A stretch of DNA of 24,751 nt. It comes from Metarhizobium sp039808465 (GTDB lineage: Bacteria; Pseudomonadota; Alphaproteobacteria; Rhizobiales; Rhizobiaceae). Positions 16,196-23,834 of this stretch are shown one piece after another. How positions within the stretch are numbered: the first letter of the stretch is position 1; each line of letters opens with the position of its first letter. Position numbers and translations under genes: made by a program. A model generated the notes under the pieces. It searched no databases. It was given only the letters and a program-made list of their open reading frames with translations, and was not told the DNA's origin. Where the stretch lies: contig JBDHTA010000051.1 in NCBI GenBank assembly GCA_039808465.1, positions 1-24,751 of the forward strand. The letters run 5' to 3'.

Positions 16196-16333
16196 ATGGC
16201 GATCGGAATCACCCTTGGCGTCGGCGTGGGAGCGGCGCTCGGCGCGGCCGTGCTCGGCAACATGCCGGTGGGAATCGCGATCGGCATTGCCATGGGCGCG
16301 GCGTTCGGCGCGTGGTTTTCCGGAAAAAGCTGA
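16196..16333 (+). CDS. 45-residue glycine-zipper membrane peptide
   Basis: A short frame starting at ATG 16196: MAIGITLGVGVGAALGAAVLG, then NMPVGIAIGIAMGAAFGAWF and SGKS. Two hydrophobic helices carry small-residue repeats (GxxxG/AxxxG spacing), separated by NMP, which predicts a tightly packed hairpin in the inner membrane. It begins eight bases after the stop of the previous gene and ends two bases before the stop of the convergent lysE-like gene. Function unknown. The coding case rests on regular hydrophobicity and position, not on homology that I can name. Confidence 0.6.
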   Translation: MAIGITLGVGVGAALGAAVLGNMPVGIAIGIAMGAAFGAWFSGKS

Positions 16334-16335
16334 GT

Positions 16336-16878
16336 TTACTGGAGGGCCGAGGCGGCGGCGGCCACGGAAAAGCCGCCCAGAATCACCGCCGCGCAGCGAT
16401 AGGCATGCTTGCGCCAGCCCTCCGGCACCATCGAGCCGCCTGCCACCCAGACCAGCCCCGCCATCGCGGACAGGGTGACGAAAAGGCCGGTGTATTCCAG
16501 CATTTGCAACCATGCGCCCCGCGGAACGAGCATGACGCCGACCAGCATCGCCTTGGGATTGACCACCGTCGTCGCCAGAACGCGCAGGAAGGCGCGGGGC
16601 GGAATGGCCGCCGCCGCGTGACGGGAGCGCCACAGGGCCCGCGCCGACACCAGCAGCCATGAAGCCGCAGCAAGCTTCAGCGCGGCCAGGCTGAACGGGG
16701 TCAGCATGGCGGCAAGGCTCGCGAAGGCGGAAATGGCGACGGCATAGCCTGCCGCTTCCGCCAGCACCATCGGCATTGCGCGGCGAAAACCGAGGGCCGC
16801 GCCATAGGCCGCCAGCAATGTGTTGGTCGGCCCCGGCGTCATCAAGATCACAAGCGCCGTCGTTGCGAAGACCAGCAT
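16336..16878 (-). CDS. LysE/RhtB family amino acid exporter
   Basis: A 180-residue inner-membrane exporter with about five to six hydrophobic helices. The family signature is MTPGPTNTLLAAYGAALGFRRA (13-34), and VVNPKAMLVG marks the second conserved loop. It is shorter than the usual 200-210 residues, with a slightly trimmed N-terminal region, but reads as complete. ATG at 16878 lies behind AGGAG. The substrate is probably an amino acid or a related small compound. It is divergent from the DUF1275 gene across 185 bases that contain a FixK-type box 53 bases from this start. Confidence 0.85.
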   Translation of the reverse strand: MLVFATTALVILMTPGPTNTLLAAYGAALGFRRAMPMVLAEAAGYAVAISAFASLAAMLTPFSLAALKLAAASWLLVSARALWRSRHAAAAIPPRAFLRVLATTVVNPKAMLVGVMLVPRGAWLQMLEYTGLFVTLSAMAGLVWVAGGSMVPEGWRKHAYRCAAVILGGFSVAAAASALQ

Positions 16879-16930
16879 GGAAGCTCCTGTCCGTTCACCC
16901 GCCTTCTATCAGCGGCAAGGCGGAACGGAC

Positions 16931-16944
16931 TTGATTTATGTCAA
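16931..16944. promoter_or_regulatory. FixK/FNR-type box
   Basis: TTGATTTATGTCAA fits the rhizobial FixK/FnrN consensus TTGAY-N4-RTCAA exactly. It lies in the divergent space between the lysE-like gene (start 16878, minus) and the DUF1275 gene (start 17064, plus), nearer to the former. A role in low-oxygen control is inference; the palindrome is short enough to occur by chance. Confidence 0.5.
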
Positions 16945-17063
16945 TCGCGGATTGCCCGCTACCGCTTGCAAGCAACGGCGGCGGCATGGGATGGATTGAC
17001 AGCGGGCGGGCCGATTTTTCATCCTGCCGCACGGGCGCAGAATCGCCGGGAGACAGCAGCGAC

Positions 17064-17759
17064 ATGAGCAGGCAACGCAGACGGCGAATCGTGAAGGCGC
17101 GGCGCACCGGCACCGGCCTTGCGCTGGTGGCGGGCATTTCCTTTCTCGCCGGGATGACCGACGCGGTCGGCCTGATGATGACGGGGGATTTCGTATCCTT
17201 CATGACCGGCAACACCACCCGCGCCGCCATTTCGCTGGCGGTGGGCAATTACCGCCACGCGCTGACGCTTCTGCTCGCCATCCTGCTATTCGTCAGCGGC
17301 AATGCGCTCGGGGTCATCATCGCCCATATCGCGCCGCGCCGCGTTTTCAGCGTACTCGCCGCCGTCGCCATCGTGATCGGGCTCGCCGCCATTCTCGACG
17401 CGCCGTCGCTTGCGCTGGTGCAATTCGGGCTGGTGGTGCTCTCCATGGGCCTCGTCAACGCGGCGGTGGAGCATGTCGAGGGCCTGCCCATCGGCCTTAC
17501 CTATGTCACCGGCGCGCTTTCGCGCTTCGGGCGCGGCATCGGCCGTTTCCTGCTGGGCGAGCGCCGCTTCGACTGGTGGATCCAGATCGTGCCCTGGCTC
17601 GGCATGGTCAGCGGCGCCATCTGCGGCGCGCTCACCGGGCGCTGGATGCAGCCGCAGGCGCTCGCCATCGTGGCGATTCTCGCCATGGCGCTGGCGCTGA
17701 CGACGTTGATCGTGCCGCTGCACCTGCAACGCCGCTTCGGCCATCGCGCCGCGCGATAA
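17064..17759 (+). CDS. DUF1275 (YoaK) family membrane protein
   Basis: A 231-residue inner-membrane protein with six or so hydrophobic helices. After a basic N-terminus (MSRQRRRRIVKARRTGTG) the family pattern follows: ALVAGISFLAGMTDAVGLMM, then FVSFMTGNTTRAA with the conserved MTGN, and the mid-protein SMGLVNAAVEH. Members have been proposed as transporters, but function is not established. ATG at 17064 with GGGAG upstream is chosen over an in-frame start at 16938, whose added 42 residues look non-coding. The C-terminus VPLHLQRRFGHRAAR is basic. It lies downstream of the FixK-type box. Confidence 0.85.
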   Translation: MSRQRRRRIVKARRTGTGLALVAGISFLAGMTDAVGLMMTGDFVSFMTGNTTRAAISLAVGNYRHALTLLLAILLFVSGNALGVIIAHIAPRRVFSVLAAVAIVIGLAAILDAPSLALVQFGLVVLSMGLVNAAVEHVEGLPIGLTYVTGALSRFGRGIGRFLLGERRFDWWIQIVPWLGMVSGAICGALTGRWMQPQALAIVAILAMALALTTLIVPLHLQRRFGHRAAR

Positions 17760-17818
17760 CGAAGCTTTCAGACGATTCGGGCACAACGGCATTTCCATTC
17801 CGCCGCACCCTTTTTGAA

Positions 17819-17868
17819 TTTTCGCATGCCGTGACCGCAAAACCGCTATACACTTTGCGCGGCAGGCT
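17819..17868 (+). repeat. Palindromic intergenic element, copy B
   Basis: CGCAAAACCGCT at 17836-17847 and ACACTTTGCG at 17850-17859 form the core shared with copies A and C. The outer arms GCATGCCG (17824-17831) and CGGCAGGC (17860-17867) pair in seven of eight positions. It ends 12 bases before the TMEM43-like start, just in front of its GAGG Shine-Dalgarno, so its transcript would fold next to the ribosome-binding site. Confidence 0.7.
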
Positions 17869-17880
17869 TTCGAGGACGCC

Positions 17881-19065
17881 ATGAGCTTTACGGAAACCAC
17901 ATCGACGTCCTGGTTCTCGCGCCTCAAGGGCGCGCTGATCCGCATCTTTCTCGGCCTGATTCTGGTGGCGGCGGCCACGGCGCTGCTGTTCTGGAACGAG
18001 GGCCGGGCGATCAAGACCTACCGGGCGCTGGCCGAGGGCGCCGGGCTGGTGGTGTCCGTCGACGCGAGCCGCGCCGATGCCGCCAATGACGGAAAGCTGG
18101 TGCATATTTCCGGCCCGGTGACGCCGCTCGGCGTGCCCGAGGACAGCGCCTACGGCATTCGCGCCGAAGGGGCGCTCAGCCTGCGGCGCAGCGTCGACAT
18201 GTATCAGTGGGTGGAAAAATCCGAATCGAAGACGGAAAAGAAGCTGGGCGGCAGCGAGGAAACCGTGACCACCTACAGCTATGCGAAGGAATGGCGCGGG
18301 CAGGATGTCGATTCCAGCCGGTTCCGCCAGCCGGATGGCCATTACAACCCCGAGCGCGCCGTCGATAGCGCCGCCTTCATCGTCGACGATGTCAGCGTCG
18401 GCGCATTCCGCCTGCCCGGAAACAGCGCCGACGCGCTCGGCGATTCGAAAGCCGTGCCGCTCGGGGCGCGGGAGGCGTCGGCCTTCGCCGAATCGCTCAG
18501 CGACAGCGTGCGCGCCCAGAACAACGTGCTTTATGTCGGCAGGGATCCGCGCAGCCCGCGCGTCGGCGACCTGCGCATTTCCTATCACCGCACCGATCTT
18601 TCCGAGGCAAGCTTCATCGGCGCGCAGCGCGGCGACAGGCTGGTTGCCTACAAGACCTCGAACGGCCGTTCGCTTTTCCTCAGCGCCAGCGGCAACAGCA
18701 CCGCCGGGGAGATGTTCGACAGCGCCAAGGCCGAAAACAATGTCGTCACCTGGCTGATCCGCATCGGCGGGCTGATCGGCATGTTCGTCGGCTTCGCCTT
18801 CATCCTGTCGATCCTCGCCGTCATCGGCGACCTCGTGCCGGCCGTCGGCTCGATTATCGGCTTCGGCACCTCGCTGATCGCCTTGGCGCTGACGGCGGTG
18901 CTCGGCCCCATCGTCATCGCTATCGGCTGGATCGCCTACCGGCCGCTGCTCGCCATCGGCATTATCGCCGCCGGTCTCGGGCTGGCCGCGCTGCTCGTCT
19001 ATCTGCGGCGGCGCTCCGCCGCGCCCGCCGCCCCCACCGGCTTCGGCCGTCACCCCGCCGCCTGA
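17881..19065 (+). CDS. TMEM43 (LUMA) family membrane protein
   Basis: A 394-residue homolog of the animal inner nuclear/ER membrane protein TMEM43. It has one N-terminal helix (about 20-38, followed by the family's FWNEGRA), a large non-cytoplasmic middle domain (about 45-285) with YQWVEKSESK...EETVTTYSYAKEW (108-138), the most typical family stretch, and three helices at the C-terminus (about 293-315, 332-353 and 355-374). The bacterial function is not known; an envelope or membrane-organisation role has been suggested. ATG at 17881 lies behind GAGG, directly after palindromic element copy B. A YdcF-like gene follows after 27 bases, which suggests a two-gene envelope operon. Confidence 0.88.
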   Translation: MSFTETTSTSWFSRLKGALIRIFLGLILVAAATALLFWNEGRAIKTYRALAEGAGLVVSVDASRADAANDGKLVHISGPVTPLGVPEDSAYGIRAEGALSLRRSVDMYQWVEKSESKTEKKLGGSEETVTTYSYAKEWRGQDVDSSRFRQPDGHYNPERAVDSAAFIVDDVSVGAFRLPGNSADALGDSKAVPLGAREASAFAESLSDSVRAQNNVLYVGRDPRSPRVGDLRISYHRTDLSEASFIGAQRGDRLVAYKTSNGRSLFLSASGNSTAGEMFDSAKAENNVVTWLIRIGGLIGMFVGFAFILSILAVIGDLVPAVGSIIGFGTSLIALALTAVLGPIVIAIGWIAYRPLLAIGIIAAGLGLAALLVYLRRRSAAPAAPTGFGRHPAA

Positions 19066-19092
19066 TCGTTTCCGAACCGGGAGAGCCCGCGC

Positions 19093-19881
19093 GTGTTTCT
19101 GCTGTCGAAGCTGGTATGGATCGCCATACAGCCGCTGTCGCTATCGTTTTTCCTCATCCTTGCCAGCCTCGCCTTCGGGGCGATCGGCTTCAGGCGGCTG
19201 CGCACGGCAAGCGCCGCGCTTTCGGCGGCGCTGCTGTTCGTCACACTCTACACCAGCACCGGCGCGGTGCTGCTGCAAACGCTGGAGAACCGCTTTCCCC
19301 GCCCGGCGTCACTGCCGGAGGATCTGTCTTGCATCGTCGTTCTCGGCGGCGGATTTGAAAACGAGGTGACGAGCGCGCGCGGCGGCTTCGAAATGAACCA
19401 GTCCGGCGACCGGTTCGTGGAAACGCTGCGCCTCGCGCGCGACTACCCGCAGGCGCGCATCCTAATTTCCGGCGGCGACGGCTCGTTCAGCGGCGATTAC
19501 GAGGGCGACGCCATCGTTGCGGCGCGGTTCTTCCCGGCCTTCGGCGTCGGGGCCGACCGGCTCATTCAGGAAAAGACCTCGCGCACCACCTTCGAGAACG
19601 TGCGCAATCTGAAGGCGTTTCTGGAGGAGAACCGGCTGGAGAACTGCGCGCTGGTGACTTCCGCCTTCCACATGCCGCGCTCGGTCGGGCTGATGCGGCA
19701 GGCGGGGCTGGTCATGACGCCTTGGCCCGCCGATTTTCGCACGCGGGGCGATCTGCGCCTGAGGTTCGATTTCAGCCAGCCTTCGACCAACACGGCGCTG
19801 ATGACCACGGCGGCCCGGGAATGGACCGGGCTGCTCGCCTATTACCTGACGGGGCGCATCGGCACGCCGTTTCCGCAATAG
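19093..19881 (+). CDS. YdcF/ElyC family protein (DUF218)
   Basis: A 262-residue protein with two N-terminal membrane helices (about 7-31 and 40-61) and a DUF218 domain. Visible motifs are IVVLGGGFENE (81-91), ISGGDGSF (125-132), the segment EKTSRTTFENVRN (160-172) that carries the conserved polar residues, and TSAFHMPRSVGLMRQAG (189-205). Relatives include ElyC and SanA of Escherichia coli, linked to peptidoglycan precursor handling and envelope integrity. The two-helix form is closest to ElyC. GTG at 19093 is the start, 27 bases after the TMEM43-like gene, so the pair is probably co-expressed. It is convergent with the secreted-protein gene, three bases apart. Confidence 0.87.
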   Translation: MFLLSKLVWIAIQPLSLSFFLILASLAFGAIGFRRLRTASAALSAALLFVTLYTSTGAVLLQTLENRFPRPASLPEDLSCIVVLGGGFENEVTSARGGFEMNQSGDRFVETLRLARDYPQARILISGGDGSFSGDYEGDAIVAARFFPAFGVGADRLIQEKTSRTTFENVRNLKAFLEENRLENCALVTSAFHMPRSVGLMRQAGLVMTPWPADFRTRGDLRLRFDFSQPSTNTALMTTAAREWTGLLAYYLTGRIGTPFPQ

Positions 19882-19884
19882 CGG

Positions 19885-20358
19885 CTATTTCTTGAACAGC
19901 GTCACCATTCTGGCGCCGCGCACCCGCACCGTCATCTGGCAGGGCTCGGTGTCGGTGCGCTCGCAGAAGCGCGGATGCATCTTCATCACGAAGACCATGT
20001 TGCCGAAGCGCTTGATGAAATCATAGCCATAGATGCGGGCGGTGGCGATCATGAAATAGCCGCCTTCCTTGACCTGCAAATAGAAGTTATGGGGACAGCC
20101 CTCGGCATCGCAATCCGGCCCCTTGACGCCGTCGCAGATCAGTTCGCCCTCGTTGACGACCGCATCGGTGATGCCGTCATTGTTGATGTCGATGCGCGTC
20201 ACATAGCCGTCGCCGAATGCGGCCGTGCCGCATTGCTGCTGGAAATGCTTCTTCTCGAAGGTCTCGGGGTCGCCGATCAATTCCTGCTGCGCAAGGGCCG
20301 CAGCCGGGGCAAGAGCCAGAAGCAGGCTGGCGAACAGCGCGAAAAACCGGTGTCTCAT
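19885..20358 (-). CDS. Secreted Cys-rich protein with a DxNxDGxxD motif
   Basis: A 157-residue exported protein of unknown function. The signal peptide is clear: MRHR, a hydrophobic run to about residue 20, and AxA cleavage (ALA, 21-23) before Q24. The mature part has six cysteines (43, 75, 83, 88, 132, 140), consistent with three disulfides, and one calcium-loop-like motif, DINNDGITD (57-65). I do not recognise a named family. It lies 74 bases downstream of irr on the same strand, so it may share the irr transcript, which would make it iron-linked, but this is only positional. It is convergent with the YdcF-like gene. Confidence 0.8.
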   Translation of the reverse strand: MRHRFFALFASLLLALAPAAALAQQELIGDPETFEKKHFQQQCGTAAFGDGYVTRIDINNDGITDAVVNEGELICDGVKGPDCDAEGCPHNFYLQVKEGGYFMIATARIYGYDFIKRFGNMVFVMKMHPRFCERTDTEPCQMTVRVRGARMVTLFKK

Positions 20359-20432
20359 CGAAGATCGTCCTCAGGGCAAGTCTGACCGGGCGATAGCAGG
20401 CCCGGCTTGCGCGGCCCTTGAGGCGGCGGGGA

Positions 20433-20852
20433 TCAGCCCGCTTTCGGCCGCAGGCGAATCACCACGTCGACATGGGCGATTTCCATGCCGGGCGGCGGCG
20501 CGGGCAGGTTTTCGATCGTCAGGTTGCTGACCGGCAGATCGAGGATCTCGTTGCGGCCTTCCACGAAGAAGTGATGGTGGTCGGACGTGTTGGTGTCGAA
20601 ATAGGTGCGCGCGCTTTCCACCGCCAGCACCCGGATCATGCCCGCTTCGGTGAACTGGTGCAGGGTGTTGTAGACGGTCGCCAGCGACACCGGCACCCTG
20701 GCCGCCACCGCTTCCTCATGCAGTTCCTCGACCGTCAGATGCCGGTCGCCCTTGGCAAACAGCAGATCGGCCAGCGCGATGCGCTGGCGCGTCGGACGCA
20801 AGCCGTGCTGGCGCAAGCGCGCCTCGACTGTCATGGCGTTTTCAGCCGTCAT
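20433..20852 (-). CDS. irr: Iron response regulator Irr (Fur family)
   Basis: Transcription regulator that controls haem synthesis and iron genes in Rhizobiales, responding to haem rather than to free iron. The 139-residue protein has the winged helix (LRPTRQRIALADLLFAKGDRHLT, with SLATVYNTLHQF at 56-67 as recognition region) and the Irr-type HHH (92-94) within TSDHHHFFVEG. It contains no cysteine at all, so the Cys-Pro haem regulatory motif of Bradyrhizobium Irr is absent, as in Rhizobium and Brucella. ATG at 20852 has AGGA upstream. It is divergent from fabA. Confidence 0.95.
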   Translation of the reverse strand: MTAENAMTVEARLRQHGLRPTRQRIALADLLFAKGDRHLTVEELHEEAVAARVPVSLATVYNTLHQFTEAGMIRVLAVESARTYFDTNTSDHHHFFVEGRNEILDLPVSNLTIENLPAPPPGMEIAHVDVVIRLRPKAG

Positions 20853-20903
20853 TGCGGACGAATCCTGTCGTTTCCTGCTCTATTCCGGCATGAGCCTGCT
20901 TGC

Positions 20904-20932
20904 GATATAACTTTTACTTGATTGCATTTCAA
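20904..20932 (-). promoter_or_regulatory. irr: Putative irr promoter
   Basis: On the minus strand TTGAAA (20932-20927), a 17-base spacer, then TATATC (20909-20904), about 50 bases before the irr start. The region is the most AT-rich of the irr-fabA space. The stretch from 20911 to 20932 also has short partial dyads that could be an Irr or RirA site, but none fits a consensus well. Confidence 0.5.
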
Positions 20933-21021
20933 TAGTTTTGCCCGCAGCACAGCATGGCCCGCAAGCCGGATACCTGCGGCAACAGGCGCTACAATTCACC
21001 GGAACCTGCGCTACCTACCGG

Positions 21022-21079
21022 TTTTTCACATGCGGTTACCGCAAAAGCGCTTCACAGTCTTGCGCGACATGCGCTAATG
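21022..21079 (+). repeat. Palindromic intergenic element, copy C
   Basis: CGCAAAAGCGCT (21040-21051) and TCTTGCGCGACATGCG (21058-21073) match copies A and B; the left arm is CACATGCGG (21027-21035). The core differs from the other two by one base (G for C). It ends about 45 bases upstream of the fabA start, on the fabA side of the divergent irr-fabA region. Confidence 0.68.
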
Positions 21080-21119
21080 CTGCGAGACAAAACCGTCGCG
21101 CCAAGGGATATGAGTTTAA

Positions 21120-21635
21120 ATGACAGCGAAACAGTCCAGCTTCACCTATGAGGAAATCCTGAGCTGCGGCCGCGGCGAGCTTTTCGGCCCCGGCAACGCG
21201 CAGCTTCCGCTGCCGCCGATGCTGATGGTCCATCGCATCACCGATATTTCCGAAACCGGCGGCGAGTTCGACAAGGGCTATATCCGCGCCGAATACGACG
21301 TGACGCCCGACGACTGGTATTTCCCCTGTCATTTCCAGGGCAACCCGATCATGCCGGGCTGCCTCGGCCTCGACGGCATGTGGCAGTTGACCGGCTTCTT
21401 CCTCGGCTGGCTGGGCGAGCCCGGGCGCGGCATGGCGCTGTCCACCGGCGAGGTGAAATTCAAGGGCATGGTGCGCCCGGAGACGAAGCTTCTCGAATAC
21501 GGCATCGATTTCAAGCGCGTCATGCGCGGCCGCCTCGTCCTCGGCACCGCCGATGGCTGGCTGAAAGCCGATGGCGAACTTATCTATCAGGCAAGCGACC
21601 TGCGCGTCGGCCTGTCGAAAGACAAGACCGCCTGA
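21120..21635 (+). CDS. fabA: 3-hydroxydecanoyl-ACP dehydratase/isomerase
   Basis: Dehydrates 3-hydroxydecanoyl-ACP and isomerises trans-2 to cis-3-decenoyl-ACP, the branch point to unsaturated fatty acids. The 171-residue protein has the active-site motif CHFQGNPIMPGCLGLDGMWQ (70-89) with catalytic H71 and D85; relatives usually have GDP where this has GNP. The family N-terminus SFTYEEILSCGRGELFGPGN fixes the ATG at 21120, with AAGGGA upstream. An ATG at 21110 in another frame is not used. fabB follows after 45 bases and fabI after that, giving the usual rhizobial order next to irr. Confidence 0.97.
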   Translation: MTAKQSSFTYEEILSCGRGELFGPGNAQLPLPPMLMVHRITDISETGGEFDKGYIRAEYDVTPDDWYFPCHFQGNPIMPGCLGLDGMWQLTGFFLGWLGEPGRGMALSTGEVKFKGMVRPETKLLEYGIDFKRVMRGRLVLGTADGWLKADGELIYQASDLRVGLSKDKTA

Positions 21636-21680
21636 GCGGCGCCGCTTACACCAAGAGAGTCCAGGAAAAAGGTCAGGAAC

Positions 21681-22904
21681 ATGAGACGGGTCGTTGTCAC
21701 GGGTCTGGGGATCGTATCCTCCATCGGAAACAATGCGGACGAAGTGACGGCGTCGCTGCGCGACGCGAAATCCGGGATCACCTTCTCGCCCGAATTCGCC
21801 GAGCACGGCTTCCGCAGCCAGGTCTGGGGCAAGCCGACGCTCGACACCGCCGATCTCGTCGACCGCCGGGCGCTGCGCTTCCTCGCCGAAGGCGGCGTGT
21901 GGAACCACATCGCCATGGACCAGGCCATCGCCGATGCCGGTCTCGAGGCGAAAGATTATGCCGAAAACGAGCGCGCGGGCATCATCATGGGCTCGGGCGG
22001 CCCTTCCACCCGCACGCTGATCGACGCCGCCGACATCACCCGCAAGAACGGCAGCCCGAAGCGCATCGGCCCGTTTGCCGTGCCGAAGGCGATGTCCTCC
22101 ACCGCCTCGGCGACGCTCGCCACCTGGTTCAAGATCCACGGCGTCAACTATTCGATCTCGTCGGCCTGCTCCACCTCGGCGCATTGCATCGGCAATGCCG
22201 CCGAAATGATCCAGTGGGGCAAGCAGGACATGATGTTCGCGGGCGGCCACGAAAACGTCGACTGGACGCTTTCCAACCTGTTCGACGCCATGGGCGCCAT
22301 GTCCTCCAAGTACAACGAAACGCCCGCCACGGCGTCGCGCGCCTATGACGCCAACCGCGACGGCTTCGTGATCGCAGGCGGCGCCGGCGTTCTCGTGCTG
22401 GAAGAGCTGGAGCACGCCAGGGCGCGCGGCGCGAAAATCTATGCCGAAATCACCGGCTACGGCGCGACCTCCGACGGTTACGACATGGTCGCTCCCTCCG
22501 GCGAAGGCGCGGCGCGCTGCATGCGGCAGGCGCTTTCCACCGTCAAGGGCGAGGTCGACTACATCAACACCCACGGCACCTCGACGCCGGTCGGCGATTC
22601 CAAGGAAATCGGCGCGATCCGCGAGGTCTTCGGCGACAGGATTCCGCATATCCAGTCCACCAAGTCGCTCACCGGCCATTCGCTGGGGGCTGCGGGCGTG
22701 CAGGAATCGATCTATTCGATCCTGATGATGCAGGCGGGCTTCATCGGCGAAAGCGCCCATATCGAAACGCTCGATCCGGAATTCGAAGGCGTGCCGGTGG
22801 CGCGCAAGCGCATCGACAACGCGAAATTCGATATCGCGCTGTCCAACTCCTTCGGGTTCGGCGGCACCAACGCCACCCTCGTCTTCCAGCGCTACAACGG
22901 ATAA
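21681..22904 (+). CDS. fabB: 3-oxoacyl-ACP synthase I
   Basis: Elongates cis-3-decenoyl-ACP made by FabA and so commits carbon to unsaturated fatty acids. The 407-residue thiolase-fold enzyme has the Cys-His-His triad at C163 (SACSTSAH), H298 (NTHGTSTPVGD) and H333 (TGHSLGAAG), the same numbers as in the Escherichia coli enzyme. GFGGTNATLVF is near the C-terminus. ATG at 21681 has AGGAA upstream. The stop lies six bases before fabI, so translation is probably coupled. Confidence 0.97.
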   Translation: MRRVVVTGLGIVSSIGNNADEVTASLRDAKSGITFSPEFAEHGFRSQVWGKPTLDTADLVDRRALRFLAEGGVWNHIAMDQAIADAGLEAKDYAENERAGIIMGSGGPSTRTLIDAADITRKNGSPKRIGPFAVPKAMSSTASATLATWFKIHGVNYSISSACSTSAHCIGNAAEMIQWGKQDMMFAGGHENVDWTLSNLFDAMGAMSSKYNETPATASRAYDANRDGFVIAGGAGVLVLEELEHARARGAKIYAEITGYGATSDGYDMVAPSGEGAARCMRQALSTVKGEVDYINTHGTSTPVGDSKEIGAIREVFGDRIPHIQSTKSLTGHSLGAAGVQESIYSILMMQAGFIGESAHIETLDPEFEGVPVARKRIDNAKFDIALSNSFGFGGTNATLVFQRYNG

Positions 22905-22910
22905 TCGCAT

Positions 22911-23717
22911 ATGAGCGGAATCATGCAGGGTAAGCGCGGCCTCATCATGGGCGTCGCCAACAACCATTCGATCGCCTGGGGCATCGCCAAGGCGCTGGCG
23001 GCTCAGGGCGCGGAACTGGCCTTCACCTATCAGGGCGAGGCGCTCGGCAAGCGCGTCAAGCCGCTCGCCGCCGAGCTTGGCTCGGATTTCCTGCTGCCCT
23101 GCGATGTCGAGGACATCGCCTCCGTCGACGCCGTCATCGGCGCGCTGAAGGAGCGCTGGGGCGGGCTGGATTTCGTCGTCCACGCCATCGGCTTTTCGGA
23201 CAAGAACGAGCTGAAGGGGCTCTATGCCGACACCACGCGGGACAATTTCACCCGGACCATGGTGATTTCCTGCTTCTCCTTCACCGAGATCGCCCGGCGC
23301 GCCGCCGAACTGATGGGCCCGGGCGGCGCGATGCTGACGCTGACCTATGGCGGCTCGATGCGCATCATGCCGAATTACAACGTCATGGGCGTGGCCAAAG
23401 CGGCTCTGGAAGCCTCGGTGCGCTATCTGGCGGGCGATTACGGCCCGCGCGGCATCCGCGTCAACGCGATCTCCGCCGGCCCGATCCGCACGCTGGCGGG
23501 CGCCGGCATTTCCGATGCGCGCGCCATGCTCTCCTGGCAGCAGAAGAACTCGCCGATGCGCCGCACGGTGACGATCGAGGATGTCGGCAATTCCGCCCTC
23601 TACCTGCTCTCGGATCTCTCCTCGGGCGTGACGGGCGAAATCCATTACGTCGATTCCGGCTACAACATCACCTCGATGCCGACGCTGGATTATCTCGGCA
23701 AGGCCGACGCCGAGTAA
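22911..23717 (+). CDS. fabI: Enoyl-ACP reductase (NADH)
   Basis: Reduces trans-2-enoyl-ACP in the last step of each elongation cycle. The 268-residue short-chain dehydrogenase has the FabI nucleotide-binding start LIMGVANNHSIAWGIAK (11-27), the wall residue Y146 (LTYGG), and the catalytic Y156-x6-K163 in PNYNVMGVAKAALE. NAISAGPIRTLA follows. This is the triclosan-target type, not FabK, FabL or FabV. ATG at 22911 lies six bases after the fabB stop, with only a weak own ribosome-binding site. A strong terminator ends the operon. Confidence 0.96.
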   Translation: MSGIMQGKRGLIMGVANNHSIAWGIAKALAAQGAELAFTYQGEALGKRVKPLAAELGSDFLLPCDVEDIASVDAVIGALKERWGGLDFVVHAIGFSDKNELKGLYADTTRDNFTRTMVISCFSFTEIARRAAELMGPGGAMLTLTYGGSMRIMPNYNVMGVAKAALEASVRYLAGDYGPRGIRVNAISAGPIRTLAGAGISDARAMLSWQQKNSPMRRTVTIEDVGNSALYLLSDLSSGVTGEIHYVDSGYNITSMPTLDYLGKADAE

Positions 23718-23736
23718 GCAAGGCGACATTGCATGG

Positions 23737-23769
23737 AAAAGCCCCGGAGTATCGCTCCGGGGCTTTTTT
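23737..23769 (+). terminator. Rho-independent terminator of the fabA-fabB-fabI operon
   Basis: AAAAGCCCCGGAG (23737-23749) pairs perfectly with CTCCGGGGCTTTT (23755-23767) around TATCG, and the T-run reaches 23769. The A-run on the left would also serve minus-strand transcripts. Confidence 0.93.
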
Positions 23770-23778
23770 GTTGTCTGG

Positions 23779-23832
23779 ACGCGGCCCCTCATCCGGCTGC
23801 CGCCACCTTCTCCCCGCAGGCGGGAGAGGCAA
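23779..23832. repeat. Rhizobial intergenic repeat-like sequence (RIME-like)
   Basis: The segment CCCCTCATCCGGCTGCCGCC followed by ACCTTCTCCCCGCAGGCGGG resembles a short palindromic repeat that, from memory, is very common between genes in Rhizobium and Agrobacterium (RIME-type). TCTCCCCGC and GGCGGGAGA form its imperfect dyad. It sits between convergent fabI and the rsmC-like gene, the usual site for such elements. Only one copy is in this window. Confidence 0.5.
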
Positions 23833-23834
23833 AG

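Noticed and set aside
17632..19053. A 473-codon minus-strand frame opposite the TMEM43-like gene
   Set aside because: Composition is shadow-like and no motif is present, while the plus-strand protein matches TMEM43 with correct topology.
21036..23792. A 918-codon open frame antisense to fabA-fabB-fabI
   Set aside because: It is the shadow of three certain genes; its His/Gly/Arg-rich product has no recognisable family.
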